Below are positions 45,109 to 54,945 of a stretch of DNA of 64,000 nt, piece by piece. The stretch's first letter is position 1. Each line of letters begins with the position of its first letter. The notes beneath the pieces were generated by a model, which did no database searches, was not told the origin of the DNA, and saw only the letters and a list, made by a program, of their open reading frames with translations. Origin of the DNA: Chryseolinea serpens. Lineage in GTDB: Bacteria > Bacteroidota > Bacteroidia > Cytophagales > Cyclobacteriaceae. Position numbers and translations under genes: made by a program. The stretch covers positions 1,116,001-1,180,000 of the forward strand of contig NZ_FQWQ01000001.1 of assembly GCF_900129725.1 (NCBI RefSeq). The letters run 5' to 3'.

Positions 45109-46241
45109 CGTTGCAAGAGGTTATCGTAGGCCGCTTCGTATTGCGCGGCAATGGACGTTATATCAAATTTCTGCCGCGCTACCGCATAGGCATTTTCAGC
45201 GCGCTGCGCCGCGGCTCCGTGGACCCCCAGGGCAGCCAGGATACTCTTCGCCAGGTCGTTAACATCGCCGGGTCGAAAGATGAACGCTTCGCCTTCCTGC
45301 ACACACTCCAGGTTCTCGGGAATGCCAGAGGCTACAATGGGTGTATGCGACATCATCGCTTCGATGAGCGCTCCGGGTAGTCCCTCATAGTGTGAGGGAA
45401 ACACAAATGCCTTAGCCAATTTTAAGAGCGCGGGCACATCGTTCCGCGTTCCCAGCAACTGAACGCTGTCGGTTAAACCGGCGGCACGGATCTTCGCTTC
45501 CAACACTTTCCGGAACGGCCCCTCGCCGGCGATCAGCAAGGTTACATCCGGAAATTGGTTGTGCACTTGTTTGAAGGCCAGGATCAAATCCATCTGCCCC
45601 TTTCGTTCCAACAGACGGCTTACGTTCAGCAATATGCGTCGATGAGGTCCCCAAACGTTCCGCAAGGTTGCTACCGCCTCCGGTGGCACGTTCGAAAAAT
45701 CTTCTATATCGCGTCCCCGATAGATGACCTTGATTTTATCCAAAGGTATGACCAACGATCTCGCATTGCTTTGACGGATCGCTTCCGAGTTGGAGAAAAA
45801 CAGATCGGCTTTGCGGGCGGTAAAAGCATCGAGCACTTGCAGCACTCTGAGCTTCATCTTCATGAGCATGCTCGCCGTTTTAAACCGGCTGCTGTGGTAG
45901 GTGTTGTTGACGAGACTATTGATCAGCGGCAAGCCATTTTTTTTCCGGAGTCTCCGGGCGACGATGTCGGAGCGGAATAAGGTTGAGTGCACAATCGCGG
46001 GCTGCACGGAAAGAATGGTGCTTTGCAGCCGGCGTGCCGCTTCACCAAAGTTGTAATGACCCGGCACGTCCAACCCAATGACCTCGATACCCTGTTGGAG
46101 ATAAGCCCCTTTCAACGCATCGCCCGGGTAGATGTGACAAACCACGGGCGTGTAGTTTTTGAAACGGGAGGCAATCTCCAAAATACTTTTTTCGGCGCCG
46201 CCCATCTCCAGGGTGTCAATAACAAAGAGGACTTTTTTCAT
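45105..46241 (-). CDS. GT4-family glycosyltransferase
   Basis: A 378-residue GT-B transferase: KVLFVIDTLEMGGAEKSILE, then AIVHSTLFRSDIVARRL, NVSRLLERKGQMDLILAFKQ and the EX7E motif EGLPGALIE. The stop lies in the 4-bp overlap with the next gene and the start is one base after the stop of the GT2/acetyltransferase fusion. Sugar specificity is unknown. Confidence 0.92.
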   Translation of the reverse strand: MKKVLFVIDTLEMGGAEKSILEIASRFKNYTPVVCHIYPGDALKGAYLQQGIEVIGLDVPGHYNFGEAARRLQSTILSVQPAIVHSTLFRSDIVARRLRKKNGLPLINSLVNNTYHSSRFKTASMLMKMKLRVLQVLDAFTARKADLFFSNSEAIRQSNARSLVIPLDKIKVIYRGRDIEDFSNVPPEAVATLRNVWGPHRRILLNVSRLLERKGQMDLILAFKQVHNQFPDVTLLIAGEGPFRKVLEAKIRAAGLTDSVQLLGTRNDVPALLKLAKAFVFPSHYEGLPGALIEAMMSHTPIVASGIPENLECVQEGEAFIFRPGDVNDLAKSILAALGVHGAAAQRAENAYAVARQKFDITSIAAQYEAAYDNLLQR

Positions 46242-47729
46242 TTACACCAGGTTATTGTTGTATCCGGCGCTGCCGCTCTGGGAAACTATTTTTGCGGGAT
46301 TGCCTATGACGACCGCGTGGTCTGGCACATCAAAGTTGATATAGGTGAGCGGTGCGATGAGCACATCGTTCCCAATGGTGACCCCTCCCACAACAACAGC
46401 GTTGGCGCCAATCCAGACGCGATCGCCAACGGTGGGGCATCCCACTTTTTCGCCGCGGTTCACCTGGCCAATGGTCACGCCTTGGGCAACATTGCAATTG
46501 CGGCCGATCTTTGCCTGCTTGTTGATGACAATACCCCCAAAGTGGCCGAGAAAAAATCCCGGTTGGATCGATGTGGTGTACGGAATTTGAAAACCGAATT
46601 TTACTTTCAGTCTCTTATGCCACAAGCGGGCCAACAGGCCGACGGGATGAAGCGCTGGAAACCGGTTACACAGGCGATGCATCACCATGAAGCGGCATCC
46701 GGGATGAAAAAGAAACGTGCGCAGCCTTTTCAAAGCGCTCCGACTGGCCGTATAGCGACCGATGTCCTGGCCTATTCCATTCATACGCTTGGTTTGATTC
46801 TGTGGGTTATTTTCAGTTTCCTTCTCCTTTGTGGCGTCGGGATTTCTCCAATACCATTTCCCCAACGCCGGGATGGCAAATAACAAATACTGGAAATACG
46901 ATTTCCATCGCGTCGGTTTTTTCCCAATCACTTGCCGCATGGTGCGTCGTGCTTCAGCATATTCGCCATGTTGGAAGGCTCCGACCGCGTAAACGCTTTT
47001 ATAGTCGACAAAGGCGGCGGGGGTTTGCGTGAAGTAAGCCGCATGCTTCTTTAGAAAATAGCCGATGCTACGATATCGCGCGGCGGAATAGGCATTGAAA
47101 CGCTCGCGGGTATCGCGGAAGTTGACCAATACACCTTCATCGGGCACGAGGAAAACGACATCTTCCGTGACGCGCTTTTCCACCTGCAGACGCAGGAAGA
47201 ACTCTGTGTTTTCGGAAAAGGCCATCTGGCTATCGTAGCCGCCCATGGCCAAATACAATTCCCGATCGATAGCATACGCTCCGGTGAGTGGAGGGTAAAG
47301 TTTGTTGTTGTCTTTTGCCGGCACGTGGTTGCGCACGAGGTTGCCGGAAGGGTCATAGTATTTTGCAAAGCCGAAAGCCATGCGGAACGTCCCGGAAGTA
47401 AAGCCCTGGTGAAGCTTGGTGAGATAGCCCCGCGTGAAGCGATCATCAGAGTCCAGGAAAATGAGGTATGGAGCCCGTGCCAACGCCGCGCCGGCATTGC
47501 GGGCCATCGTCACGCCAGCGTTGGTCTGGTAATGATACCGTATGCGCGCATCGCCTATCGATTCCACCACGGTTCGCGTGTTGTCTGCACTTCCATCGTC
47601 GACCACCACGATCTCGAAATCCTCAAAGGGTTGTTCCCGCACGCTGGCAATGGCCACGGGCAACTGGTCGGCGCGGTTGTAGGTGGGAATGACGATGGAG
47701 AAGAAAGGAGCGTTCATGCGGTCATCCAT
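46242..47729 (-). CDS. Fusion: GT2 glycosyltransferase + serine-acetyltransferase-type hexapeptide acyltransferase
   Basis: A 495-residue protein. Residues 1-300 form a GT2 domain: SIVIPTYNRADQLPVAIASV, VVDDGSADNT, and the DxD site in FLDSDDRFTRG. After a hydrophilic linker (about 300-315) comes a CysE-like domain (316-485): an alpha-helical start MNGIGQDIGRYTASRSALKR, then a left-handed beta-helix with IGRNCNVAQGVTIG, VGDRVWIGANAVVVGGVTIG and HAVVIGNPAK. It could transfer a sugar and acetylate it. Met316 could also serve as an internal start, giving a free acetyltransferase. The reading frame is continuous as given. The upstream stop and this start share one base (TAATG). Confidence 0.9.
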   Translation of the reverse strand: MDDRMNAPFFSIVIPTYNRADQLPVAIASVREQPFEDFEIVVVDDGSADNTRTVVESIGDARIRYHYQTNAGVTMARNAGAALARAPYLIFLDSDDRFTRGYLTKLHQGFTSGTFRMAFGFAKYYDPSGNLVRNHVPAKDNNKLYPPLTGAYAIDRELYLAMGGYDSQMAFSENTEFFLRLQVEKRVTEDVVFLVPDEGVLVNFRDTRERFNAYSAARYRSIGYFLKKHAAYFTQTPAAFVDYKSVYAVGAFQHGEYAEARRTMRQVIGKKPTRWKSYFQYLLFAIPALGKWYWRNPDATKEKETENNPQNQTKRMNGIGQDIGRYTASRSALKRLRTFLFHPGCRFMVMHRLCNRFPALHPVGLLARLWHKRLKVKFGFQIPYTTSIQPGFFLGHFGGIVINKQAKIGRNCNVAQGVTIGQVNRGEKVGCPTVGDRVWIGANAVVVGGVTIGNDVLIAPLTYINFDVPDHAVVIGNPAKIVSQSGSAGYNNNLV

Positions 47730-48562
47730 TATCCTTCTTGTTTACTGATCTCGTCCCTCAATTTCAAGACGCTGTTGCGTTTCCCCGCTTCCAGGCCCAG
47801 CGCCCGGTAGAGCCTGCGCAAAGTCCCCAGCCAAACCTGGTAAACTTTCAATCGCACGGCCGAGGGATAGCTTTTATAGTACGACGCAATAATACTTTCG
47901 CGTTCCTTCCTGCCCACCTCCAGCAAGGTGGCACTTTTGGATTGTGGCTGATCGCGGAACGCTCCCAGGAACACGGGAATGTGCCGGATGGCGGTTACCT
48001 GCGACAACCTGCACCAGAGTTCGAGGTCGATCGCATACTTCAATTCTTCATGAAGGTTTCCGCCAACTTTCTCAAAAGCGCTTCGCCGCCAGAAGGTACA
48101 TTCCTGTGGGAAGGTTTTGGCATATCGGAGTTGTCCGGGCAAATAAAAGAAATAGCGACGGCGATAGATAAGCTTAGAGGCATCGTCAATGATGTGACGG
48201 TCGCCATAGATCAACCCGACGTCGGGGTGTGCCTTGAAGTAGGTTCCCACGGTTAGCAACGCACCCGGGAGTAGGATGTCGTCCGAATTCAGCCAGCACA
48301 GAATGTCGCCGGTCGCCTTGGCAAACCCCTTGTTGATGGCGTGACCAAAGCCACGGTCGCGCTCGCTCTCCCAATGGCTCAGCCGCGACGCATATTTTTC
48401 GATGATGGATACAGAATTGTCGGTGCTGCCACCGTCGATGACAATGTATTCCAGGTTGGGATATTCCTGTGTCAACACCGACAGCATGGTTTCTTCCAGA
48501 TACAAACCCTGGTTGTAGCTGGGGGTGATCACGGAGATTTTAGGAAGGGTTTCTTTCATCAA
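47729..48562 (-). CDS. GT2-family glycosyltransferase
   Basis: A 277-residue GT-A transferase: ISVITPSYNQGLYLEETMLS, VIDGGSTDNSVSIIEKYAS and the metal-binding DILCWLNSDDILLPGALL. It closely resembles the GT2 enzyme at 49684-50574, so they may be paralogues using similar acceptors. It overlaps the upstream acyltransferase by 4 bp. Confidence 0.92.
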   Translation of the reverse strand: MMKETLPKISVITPSYNQGLYLEETMLSVLTQEYPNLEYIVIDGGSTDNSVSIIEKYASRLSHWESERDRGFGHAINKGFAKATGDILCWLNSDDILLPGALLTVGTYFKAHPDVGLIYGDRHIIDDASKLIYRRRYFFYLPGQLRYAKTFPQECTFWRRSAFEKVGGNLHEELKYAIDLELWCRLSQVTAIRHIPVFLGAFRDQPQSKSATLLEVGRKERESIIASYYKSYPSAVRLKVYQVWLGTLRRLYRALGLEAGKRNSVLKLRDEISKQEG

Positions 48563-49680
48563 TTTACCGGTGCTACAGATGGAACACTTCGCGACTTGAA
48601 CCGGCTTTGGATCGCTTTGCGCACAGGCTGCTCAAAGAAGCGATACGACAGATACGACCACACGATGAGCGCCAGCAAAAAGCCGTAAAAGCATAATTCT
48701 TTTTGGTGGATCCCCAAGACGGAGTACAGCTTGAACACTACGTATCGAACCGGTTTTTGATAAATATAAATGCCATAACTGATCTCACCCAACAATACGG
48801 CCACCGGCTTGCTGAAAAAATCAGAAAGAGGCCCCTTGTCATAGGCCAACAACAAGATCAGTGGGACGAAATATAAAGCCAGCAACCCGTTATGAACGTT
48901 GAGTGGTATGGACATTAACATAAAGGCAACGATAACGATCAGCAGCAGAAAGATCTTTATGGCATGATTTCCAAAATACCGCGCCTCGGTGTGTCTCAAA
49001 AAAAACAAGGCAAAGAAATTTCCGATCACAAATTCATTGATATGCATCAGTGGGTGATAGTAAAAAATGTCCTTGACGATTGGGGACGATGAAAAAATAG
49101 CTGGCCCCACGTTCGAAATGATTTGGGTTACGAGCCACATGGCCATGACTACCCAGAGGATGATTTTGTAATTTTCTTTTTTCCTATAAAACGCATTGAA
49201 AAGAAAAGGAAAAACGAGATAGAAGAAAAATTCCACCGAGAGGGACCAACCGGGAACGTTAAGCGTGACGGCATAGCCCGGAACCCACGCTTGCAGTAAC
49301 AGGAAACCGAACACCACGGATAGGCCGCCCACAGGAGTGTTGGAGAAAATAAAAATCAACGTGACGCCCGCCAGGGCTAGAAAATAAGCGGGATAGATGC
49401 GTGCAAACCGATTCACATAATAGCCCGCAAAGGATACAGGCTTTGGCGGGACTTGCGTGTAGGCAATGACCATGACAAAACCCGACAATAGGAAAAAGTA
49501 GCTCACCCCGGTAAACGCATTTGAAAACACGGTGTGAATGCCAGGCAAATAAAAAGGAAATACCTCCAAGCCATCGTGAAAGATCACGATGGCCACGGCA
49601 GCCACAAATCGTGTGAACGTCAATTGCTCAATTCGCTTGCCCTGCGTCGATAACTGCGCACCCGGTATTGCCACGCTCAT
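48559..49680 (-). CDS. Acyltransferase family 3 (OafA-like) membrane O-acyltransferase
   Basis: A 373-residue protein with about ten membrane helices: EQLTFTRFVAAVAIVIFHDG with the catalytic His in the first helix, the GVSYFFLLSGFVMVIAY motif and PGWSLSVEFFFYLVFPFLF. Members O-acetylate (or succinylate) surface polysaccharides. It lies 3 bp after the upstream GT2 gene and probably decorates the same polymer. Confidence 0.92.
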   Translation of the reverse strand: MSVAIPGAQLSTQGKRIEQLTFTRFVAAVAIVIFHDGLEVFPFYLPGIHTVFSNAFTGVSYFFLLSGFVMVIAYTQVPPKPVSFAGYYVNRFARIYPAYFLALAGVTLIFIFSNTPVGGLSVVFGFLLLQAWVPGYAVTLNVPGWSLSVEFFFYLVFPFLFNAFYRKKENYKIILWVVMAMWLVTQIISNVGPAIFSSSPIVKDIFYYHPLMHINEFVIGNFFALFFLRHTEARYFGNHAIKIFLLLIVIVAFMLMSIPLNVHNGLLALYFVPLILLLAYDKGPLSDFFSKPVAVLLGEISYGIYIYQKPVRYVVFKLYSVLGIHQKELCFYGFLLALIVWSYLSYRFFEQPVRKAIQSRFKSRSVPSVAPVN

Positions 49681-49683
49681 GTG

Positions 49684-50574
49684 TTAAGTTGTCCTTTTTG
49701 TTTCTCCCTGAATGATCAAGGCATTCGATGCCCTGTCGCGCGAAATCACCGGTGTAACTTCTTGCAGCCTTCGCATCACCCCTGCGCTTCTCTTCTTCCA
49801 TTTTTCCGGAAGCAAATTATCAATCAGCGCTCGGGTCACCCGGATGATCCGCACCTTTCGCTTTTCGGCACCGGAGAGCAACGCTTGTTCCCGTTTCAAA
49901 ATGGCATTGACTTGCTGATTGTAGGTGGCGATGCCCTCCAGTGACTTTTGCCCCTGGCTTCGTTTTCGGAAGCCTGCCATGGCAATGTGAACGCTGAATA
50001 GTTTTTCGTAGCGAAAGAACCTCGCCCACAATTCAAAGTCTCCTGCCAAACTGAAGCTGCTGTCGAGCCGTGCACCGGACTTTTCCCACAATTCTCTTCG
50101 CCAATAGGTCGACTCTTGCTGTATCCATTGATATTGTCCGGATGCGATCTTTATCTTAGACCACGCCTGAACGGGCTGGAACGAAATGATCCGGTCGCGT
50201 TCATCGATCGAAACAGGCATTCCGGTCACCCACTTTACTTGAGGAAATGTAGTAAAAACTTCATGAACGGTGAAGAGCGCTCCCGTTAGCAATATATCAT
50301 CCGAATTCAACCATCCCATAACATCGCCGGTCGCCCGTGCAAAGCCCTTGTTCAGGGCATCGTACATACCGTCGTCCTTTTCACTCACCCAATAGGCCAG
50401 GTGGTGCGCATACTTTTTTATGATCTCCACTGAATTATCCGTGCTCCCGCCATCAATAATAATGTACTCCAGGTTAGCATACCCCTGGCTTAGAACGGAC
50501 GAAATCGTTCGCTCTAAGAATTCGCCTTGATTATAGCTGGCCGTAACAATCGAAATCTTCAGTGGTTTTTCCAT
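49684..50574 (-). CDS. GT2-family glycosyltransferase
   Basis: A 296-residue GT-A transferase: ISIVTASYNQGEFLERTISS, IIDGGSTDNSVEIIKKYAH and VMGWLNSDDILLTGALFTV. It resembles the enzyme at 47729-48562. A basic C-terminal tail (about 255-296) may contact the membrane. A 26-bp gap separates it from the preceding gene. Confidence 0.92.
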   Translation of the reverse strand: MEKPLKISIVTASYNQGEFLERTISSVLSQGYANLEYIIIDGGSTDNSVEIIKKYAHHLAYWVSEKDDGMYDALNKGFARATGDVMGWLNSDDILLTGALFTVHEVFTTFPQVKWVTGMPVSIDERDRIISFQPVQAWSKIKIASGQYQWIQQESTYWRRELWEKSGARLDSSFSLAGDFELWARFFRYEKLFSVHIAMAGFRKRSQGQKSLEGIATYNQQVNAILKREQALLSGAEKRKVRIIRVTRALIDNLLPEKWKKRSAGVMRRLQEVTPVISRDRASNALIIQGETKRTT

Positions 50575-50600
50575 AAAGTATTACCAGGATATTTCTTCTA

Positions 50601-51596
50601 TCAATAAAAAATCCGCTTGATGAGTTTAGTTGTATGTCGTTCCAGAAAGTACCCGATCCTCTGCCGCTGAGTGCGCTTTATTTTCAGTGGCTTGAAGGGC
50701 AACAATGGCGCAACTTTCGAAAGCTGCTCATAACGATTATCCTTTACCCAAGCGCCATACTGCTTAAACAGATCCGCAACATCTGGTCGGTTTTCAAGGG
50801 TAAACTCCGATCTTTTGTCTTTTGTGCACTTCAGTGGATTGTTGGAAAAATCATACCCGCTAAAGTGAAAGAACACCAGTGGCGTATCCGATGTATTCAC
50901 AAAGTATTTTCCATCAGAAACGAATAGTTTTCTTTCATACATATTCCAATAGGCCATATTATAGCCTGGTGAGGGCAGGATGTATGCCTTATCAAAAAGC
51001 AAATGAATAAAATTCACCCATAGCTGATCAACAAAAAGACCCTTCGAAAAATTGATGTAGCAAAACTCACGAAGGCGGCGCTGCCACCATTTTAAAAAGA
51101 GCGTCGTCGTCTCGGAATGACGCATTCCAATGAATCCCAGATTATACACGCCCACATTCAGAAAGACCGTCTCGAAGGGGGAAGGTTCAAGCAAGGGTTT
51201 GAGAATATGCGGTGTCACCAGAAAATTATTGGTCAGCAGAAGGTTGTTCATCTCCTCAAACGACCCATATACGGCAATATCGGGATCCACATAATACACG
51301 AGTGAATCCGCTCCATACTTTTGGAACAAATACTCGAAGTAGAACGGTTTGACAGAAGTATTAAATTCGATGATGTTGTATTGATGCACCATCTCCTCAA
51401 AAAAATCAACGCCTATCGCGTCATAGGGAATGATCTGAAACGGCTCAAAGAAAGTGTAGTCAATTTGAGGGCTCAGTTTGTCCGTCAAGCCAATGATAAA
51501 TTCAACATCCGGGTTCGTCGCACGCAATGAGTCCCCTAGCGTCTTGGCATGCGCAAGATAGTTGTTGGAACAAAGCGTAAAAACAATTTTTTGCAT
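50601..51596 (-). CDS. GT8-like glycosyltransferase
   Basis: A 331-residue protein with a GT-A pattern: KIVFTLCSNNYLAHAKTLGD at the start, DSLVYYVDPDIAVYGSFEEM containing the DxD metal site, and later VDQLWVNFIHLLF and PLVFFHFSGYDF. This resembles GT8-type or related capsule transferases. I chose the ATG at 51596; even so the gene overlaps the end of the upstream GT2 by 61 bp, unusually long for this cluster. An earlier ATG at 51620 would lengthen the overlap. Confidence 0.78.
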   Translation of the reverse strand: MQKIVFTLCSNNYLAHAKTLGDSLRATNPDVEFIIGLTDKLSPQIDYTFFEPFQIIPYDAIGVDFFEEMVHQYNIIEFNTSVKPFYFEYLFQKYGADSLVYYVDPDIAVYGSFEEMNNLLLTNNFLVTPHILKPLLEPSPFETVFLNVGVYNLGFIGMRHSETTTLFLKWWQRRLREFCYINFSKGLFVDQLWVNFIHLLFDKAYILPSPGYNMAYWNMYERKLFVSDGKYFVNTSDTPLVFFHFSGYDFSNNPLKCTKDKRSEFTLENRPDVADLFKQYGAWVKDNRYEQLSKVAPLLPFKPLKIKRTQRQRIGYFLERHTTKLIKRIFY

Positions 51597-52339
51597 AAGT
51601 CTTTCTTTTTTTTGAACCAATTCACCAGTGGACGTATCCGGTAAAACTTAAAATATTTCCACGATCCTGCATGCTGCATAACCAGTCCAGGTAAATCCCG
51701 TACTTTATCTACGTCATCGCGCTGACTGCTGATTCCTTGTTGTGAAAATCTTGCAACGACGATGTTGACATATTTCTTCTTTACCTGATCGTCAAAAAAC
51801 CACTTTACATTATGGATGTGATCCGCACAAATCTTATAGCGAAGATCAAACTTTCCGATCTTTTCGAATACGGTTCGTCTGACAAAAAGGGCCTGGTGGG
51901 AAATATTCCTGAAAACCAATTTCTCCGCATCAAATTCGCCCAGGTATAGCGTATTACTTTCCGACAAGAGCACCTGGCCATACAGAACATCTTGTTTTAT
52001 ATTTTCCAAGTTATCGAAGATCCGCTCCAAAACCGTTTCATCAAACAGGACATCGTCACTTCCCAGAAAGTAAATCCAATCGCCCGAAGATTTGTCGATA
52101 CCTTTATTCATCGCATCATAGATCCCGCGATCGCGTTCGCTATAAAAATGAACATTCGGGTGCTCATGACTATACCTTTCTGCTATGGCTTTTGTATCAT
52201 CTGTTGAACCACCATCCATGACCAAGACCTCATATCCGTGAAAACGCTGTCGCACAATACTCTCCAGGGAAGCCGCCAATGTATTGCCAGCCTGAAAAGT
52301 CGGGATGATGATACTCAATATAGTTTTTTCAACAGCCAT
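51536..52339 (-). CDS. GT2-family glycosyltransferase
   Basis: A 267-residue GT-A transferase: LSIIIPTFQAGNTLAASLES, VMDGGSTDDTKAIAERYSH and WIYFLGSDDVLFDETVLER. It is adjacent to the upstream GT4 gene without a gap. Its last 61 bp are shared with the following gene in another frame. Confidence 0.92.
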   Translation of the reverse strand: MAVEKTILSIIIPTFQAGNTLAASLESIVRQRFHGYEVLVMDGGSTDDTKAIAERYSHEHPNVHFYSERDRGIYDAMNKGIDKSSGDWIYFLGSDDVLFDETVLERIFDNLENIKQDVLYGQVLLSESNTLYLGEFDAEKLVFRNISHQALFVRRTVFEKIGKFDLRYKICADHIHNVKWFFDDQVKKKYVNIVVARFSQQGISSQRDDVDKVRDLPGLVMQHAGSWKYFKFYRIRPLVNWFKKKKDLCKKLFLRFVPTTILRMPRR

Positions 52340-53590
52340 CTAACGGGATTGAGTAGAACTTGAAACCAATGATTGATAGAGGGTCGCGTAGCGGGAGGCC
52401 TGAACCGATAATGCAAATTGATCGACAGCCGCCTGACGAATGAGATCCCGGTCAAACCGATGGCTATTTTGTAAATAGGCATTCAGCGCGGCACCTAACT
52501 CCCGTGCAGAAATAGCGTCCACGAGAATGCCATTGCTCCCGTGTTGAATCGTCTCGCGCATACCGCCGGTATTAAACGCCATTATGGGTGTGCCACAGGC
52601 AAGCGCCTCCAGCATTACGTTGGGAAAATTGTCCTCCCGCGATGGCAACACAAAAATGTCGGCGGCAGAATATAAAACACTTAACAAATACTCGTCGTGG
52701 ATTTTTCCAAGCGAAACAACCTGGGGGAGAGTTTTTAATTCCTCTGTCCGTTCTCCAATGGCGACAATGGTATAAGGCTGCGAGCTGTTTACGCTTTTAA
52801 GGGATTCGATCAGCAAGTCAAAGCCTTTGCGAAAATTCGAGATCCGTTCGGTCACGAAAAGAATTATTTTGTGATCCAATGGCAAATTGAACACGGTTCT
52901 CGAATACGCCTGGTCCTGGGGCTTAAATATCGACGTGTCCAGTCCGTATGGAATGTGATGCCAAGGCTTGGAGCGAAACGCCGGGCTTTGTCGCGCCGCT
53001 TCACCAATCCATTGGGATGGTGTCACCACGGTGATATTCTTGTGTTCCTCGAGGATCGATTGCTTTTCTTGCTTCAATTGATCCTCCAATTTTGAAAATG
53101 CCGGATTGCGTTCAAAATCCCCGCGATAGTGAAATCCTCCCATGAACGGATTCATATCATGAAACGTCCACACCACAGGCTTTTTAATTTTCGGGAAGAA
53201 CGTTGGGTAGTTGATAAAATACGATATCCAGTGAAGATTGATGATGTCGGCCTCCTGAACCCGCGGATCATCCTCGACTTTAAAATCAGTTCGAGGAAAT
53301 GAAAACGTCTCATATTGCCCCTGGAGTCCTTCCAGAAGTTTTGCATTCTGCTGTGCTTGTGTCGGGACGGGTGCTATTTTTCGCCGAATCCGTTGTCCCA
53401 AATTTAGCCTGGTCGTTTTTTTCTGAAATTGATATTGATTGGGATATTGGTGTATCCCACCACGCTGAAGGGACAGAAACGAAGAAGGCATCCCCAAATC
53501 CAATAGTCCCTTATGCAATCGCAAAGCTGCGGTCGCCGCACCTCCCTGATCGGACATGCATATATGCAAGATCTTAGTTTCTGAAGCCAT
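52340..53590 (-). CDS. GT4-family glycosyltransferase
   Basis: A 416-residue GT-B transferase: KILHICMSDQGGAATAALRL, then VVWTFHDMNPFMGGFHYRG, ILFVTERISNFRKGFDLLIE and the EX7E motif within REDNFPNVMLEALACGTP. The layout with GGAATAALRLHKGL is common among Bacteroidota polysaccharide loci. It overlaps the FkbM gene by 17 bp. Confidence 0.92.
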   Translation of the reverse strand: MASETKILHICMSDQGGAATAALRLHKGLLDLGMPSSFLSLQRGGIHQYPNQYQFQKKTTRLNLGQRIRRKIAPVPTQAQQNAKLLEGLQGQYETFSFPRTDFKVEDDPRVQEADIINLHWISYFINYPTFFPKIKKPVVWTFHDMNPFMGGFHYRGDFERNPAFSKLEDQLKQEKQSILEEHKNITVVTPSQWIGEAARQSPAFRSKPWHHIPYGLDTSIFKPQDQAYSRTVFNLPLDHKIILFVTERISNFRKGFDLLIESLKSVNSSQPYTIVAIGERTEELKTLPQVVSLGKIHDEYLLSVLYSAADIFVLPSREDNFPNVMLEALACGTPIMAFNTGGMRETIQHGSNGILVDAISARELGAALNAYLQNSHRFDRDLIRQAAVDQFALSVQASRYATLYQSLVSSSTQSR

Positions 53591-54389
53591 AAATATTCAA
53601 TTGCATATCCATGCCTGCGTAGGTGTCTCTTTTCATGAAAGGGGACTTTGAGCTCAGGCCCGGCGAGCTAATGCTCAACCGAAAGCCGCTGTCTTTCAAG
53701 AGCGCCAACAACTCCGGCAGGCTTTGCTCCTTTCCCACAAAGGAATGATACTCCACAAAAATGCGATCCACATTTCCCAAAAGGTCGGCACAATCCTTTA
53801 ACACGGTGGTCTCCGCTCCTTCAATGTCCATTTTCAAAAAATCGACCCTACGTTGCTGCAAGTAAGGGCGAAGTCGAACGGCATGGACTTCTATCACATT
53901 TTCACTGTCGGATCCCGTCGATACTCGTCCGGCATCGGCGCCTTCACTATGGAACCTCAGCGTTGTGTTTTCGTTCCAGAGCGCTTTATCGATCACGGTA
54001 ACATTTGAGAAGCTGAACGTCCGGATATTTTCCAGCAACACGTTGGAAACGGTTTTATCGGGCTCAAATGCAAGAATCTCTGCTTGGGGATATATTTTCT
54101 TAAAGTACAAGACGCCAAGTCCGATGTTTGCGCCGGCATCGATGATAAAGGGTTTATCGGTTGTAGCCTCAAATCGGTATATCTCTTCTTTGAAGATCTC
54201 TTTGTGAATAAAATGACAGGAAGGGCCGTCCACAAATTTTACAAGCTTGCCCATGAGCTCAAAGGTTCCCGATTGATACCGAGGATATGTCAGCAGTTTT
54301 CGATACTCCTTGTCTAGGGCATGCTTCTGCCGATATTCCGGGTACCGGATCGTTCTATATTTATGGAGAAGCAAACGTACAATATTCAT
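53574..54389 (-). CDS. FkbM-family SAM-dependent methyltransferase
   Basis: A 271-residue methyltransferase that would O-methylate a sugar. The SAM site is FIDAGANIGLGVLYFKKIY, followed by ILAFEPDKTVSNVLLENIR and the FkbM segment VDFLKMDIEGAETTVLKD. The ATG at 54389 directly follows the upstream stop. An ATG at 54446 would overlap the acetyltransferase by 56 bp and add residues unlike the family. Confidence 0.9.
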   Translation of the reverse strand: MNIVRLLLHKYRTIRYPEYRQKHALDKEYRKLLTYPRYQSGTFELMGKLVKFVDGPSCHFIHKEIFKEEIYRFEATTDKPFIIDAGANIGLGVLYFKKIYPQAEILAFEPDKTVSNVLLENIRTFSFSNVTVIDKALWNENTTLRFHSEGADAGRVSTGSDSENVIEVHAVRLRPYLQQRRVDFLKMDIEGAETTVLKDCADLLGNVDRIFVEYHSFVGKEQSLPELLALLKDSGFRLSISSPGLSSKSPFMKRDTYAGMDMQLNIYGFRN

Positions 54390-54390
54390 A

Positions 54391-54945
54391 TTACTCGGGT
54401 ATTCTATTAGATATTTCTTTGGCAGGACTTCCCCCATAAACCGCATAGGGTGGTACGTCTTTATTCACCACGCTTCCGGCGGCAATCACGGCCCCGTCGC
54501 CAATGGTAACGCCATCCAGGATACTACATCCATGGCCAATCCAAACGTCGTTCCCAATGGCAATTCCCTTTGACGAGTTACCCTGCTCCCATATAAGTTT
54601 GTTCTTATTTCTATAGTTATGATTGTTGGGTATGATCATGCAATGCCCTGCTATCAACACGTTGTCACCGATCCTGGTATTGCCATGGCCATAGATAATG
54701 GTATAGGGATTGATGCTGCAGTTCACTCCGATAGAAATATTTCCCCCGTAGGTCAACACGAGCGCGCCATCCAGCACCTCGCTGCCGTTCCCTATCTCAA
54801 TCGATCCGCCAAATCTGATCTCAACCTTGGCATCATCTGCCACGCGAACGTTTCGCCCGATTTTGATTCCGTTTCCAAACGTTCTCTTTTTTTCAAAAAT
54901 CTTTTTGATCCGGGCATAAACTTTCGAAAGCATACTTCTTAACAT
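54391..54945 (-). CDS. Hexapeptide-repeat O-acetyltransferase
   Basis: A 184-residue left-handed beta-helix acyltransferase of the maltose/galactoside/NodL type: [18 protein letters not shown], the catalytic-His segment [10 protein letters not shown], and [20 protein letters not shown] with [18 protein letters not shown]. It would O- or N-acetylate a sugar; a role as the missing LegH-type N-acetyltransferase cannot be excluded, but the NodL-like pattern favours O-acetylation. It abuts the next upstream gene. Confidence 0.88.
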   Translation of the reverse strand: MLRSMLSKVYARIKKIFEKKRTFGNGIKIGRNVRVADDAKVEIRFGGSIEIGNGSEVLDGALVLTYGGNISIGVNCSINPYTIIYGHGNTRIGDNVLIAGHCMIIPNNHNYRNKNKLIWEQGNSSKGIAIGNDVWIGHGCSILDGVTIGDGAVIAAGSVVNKDVPPYAVYGGSPAKEISNRIPE

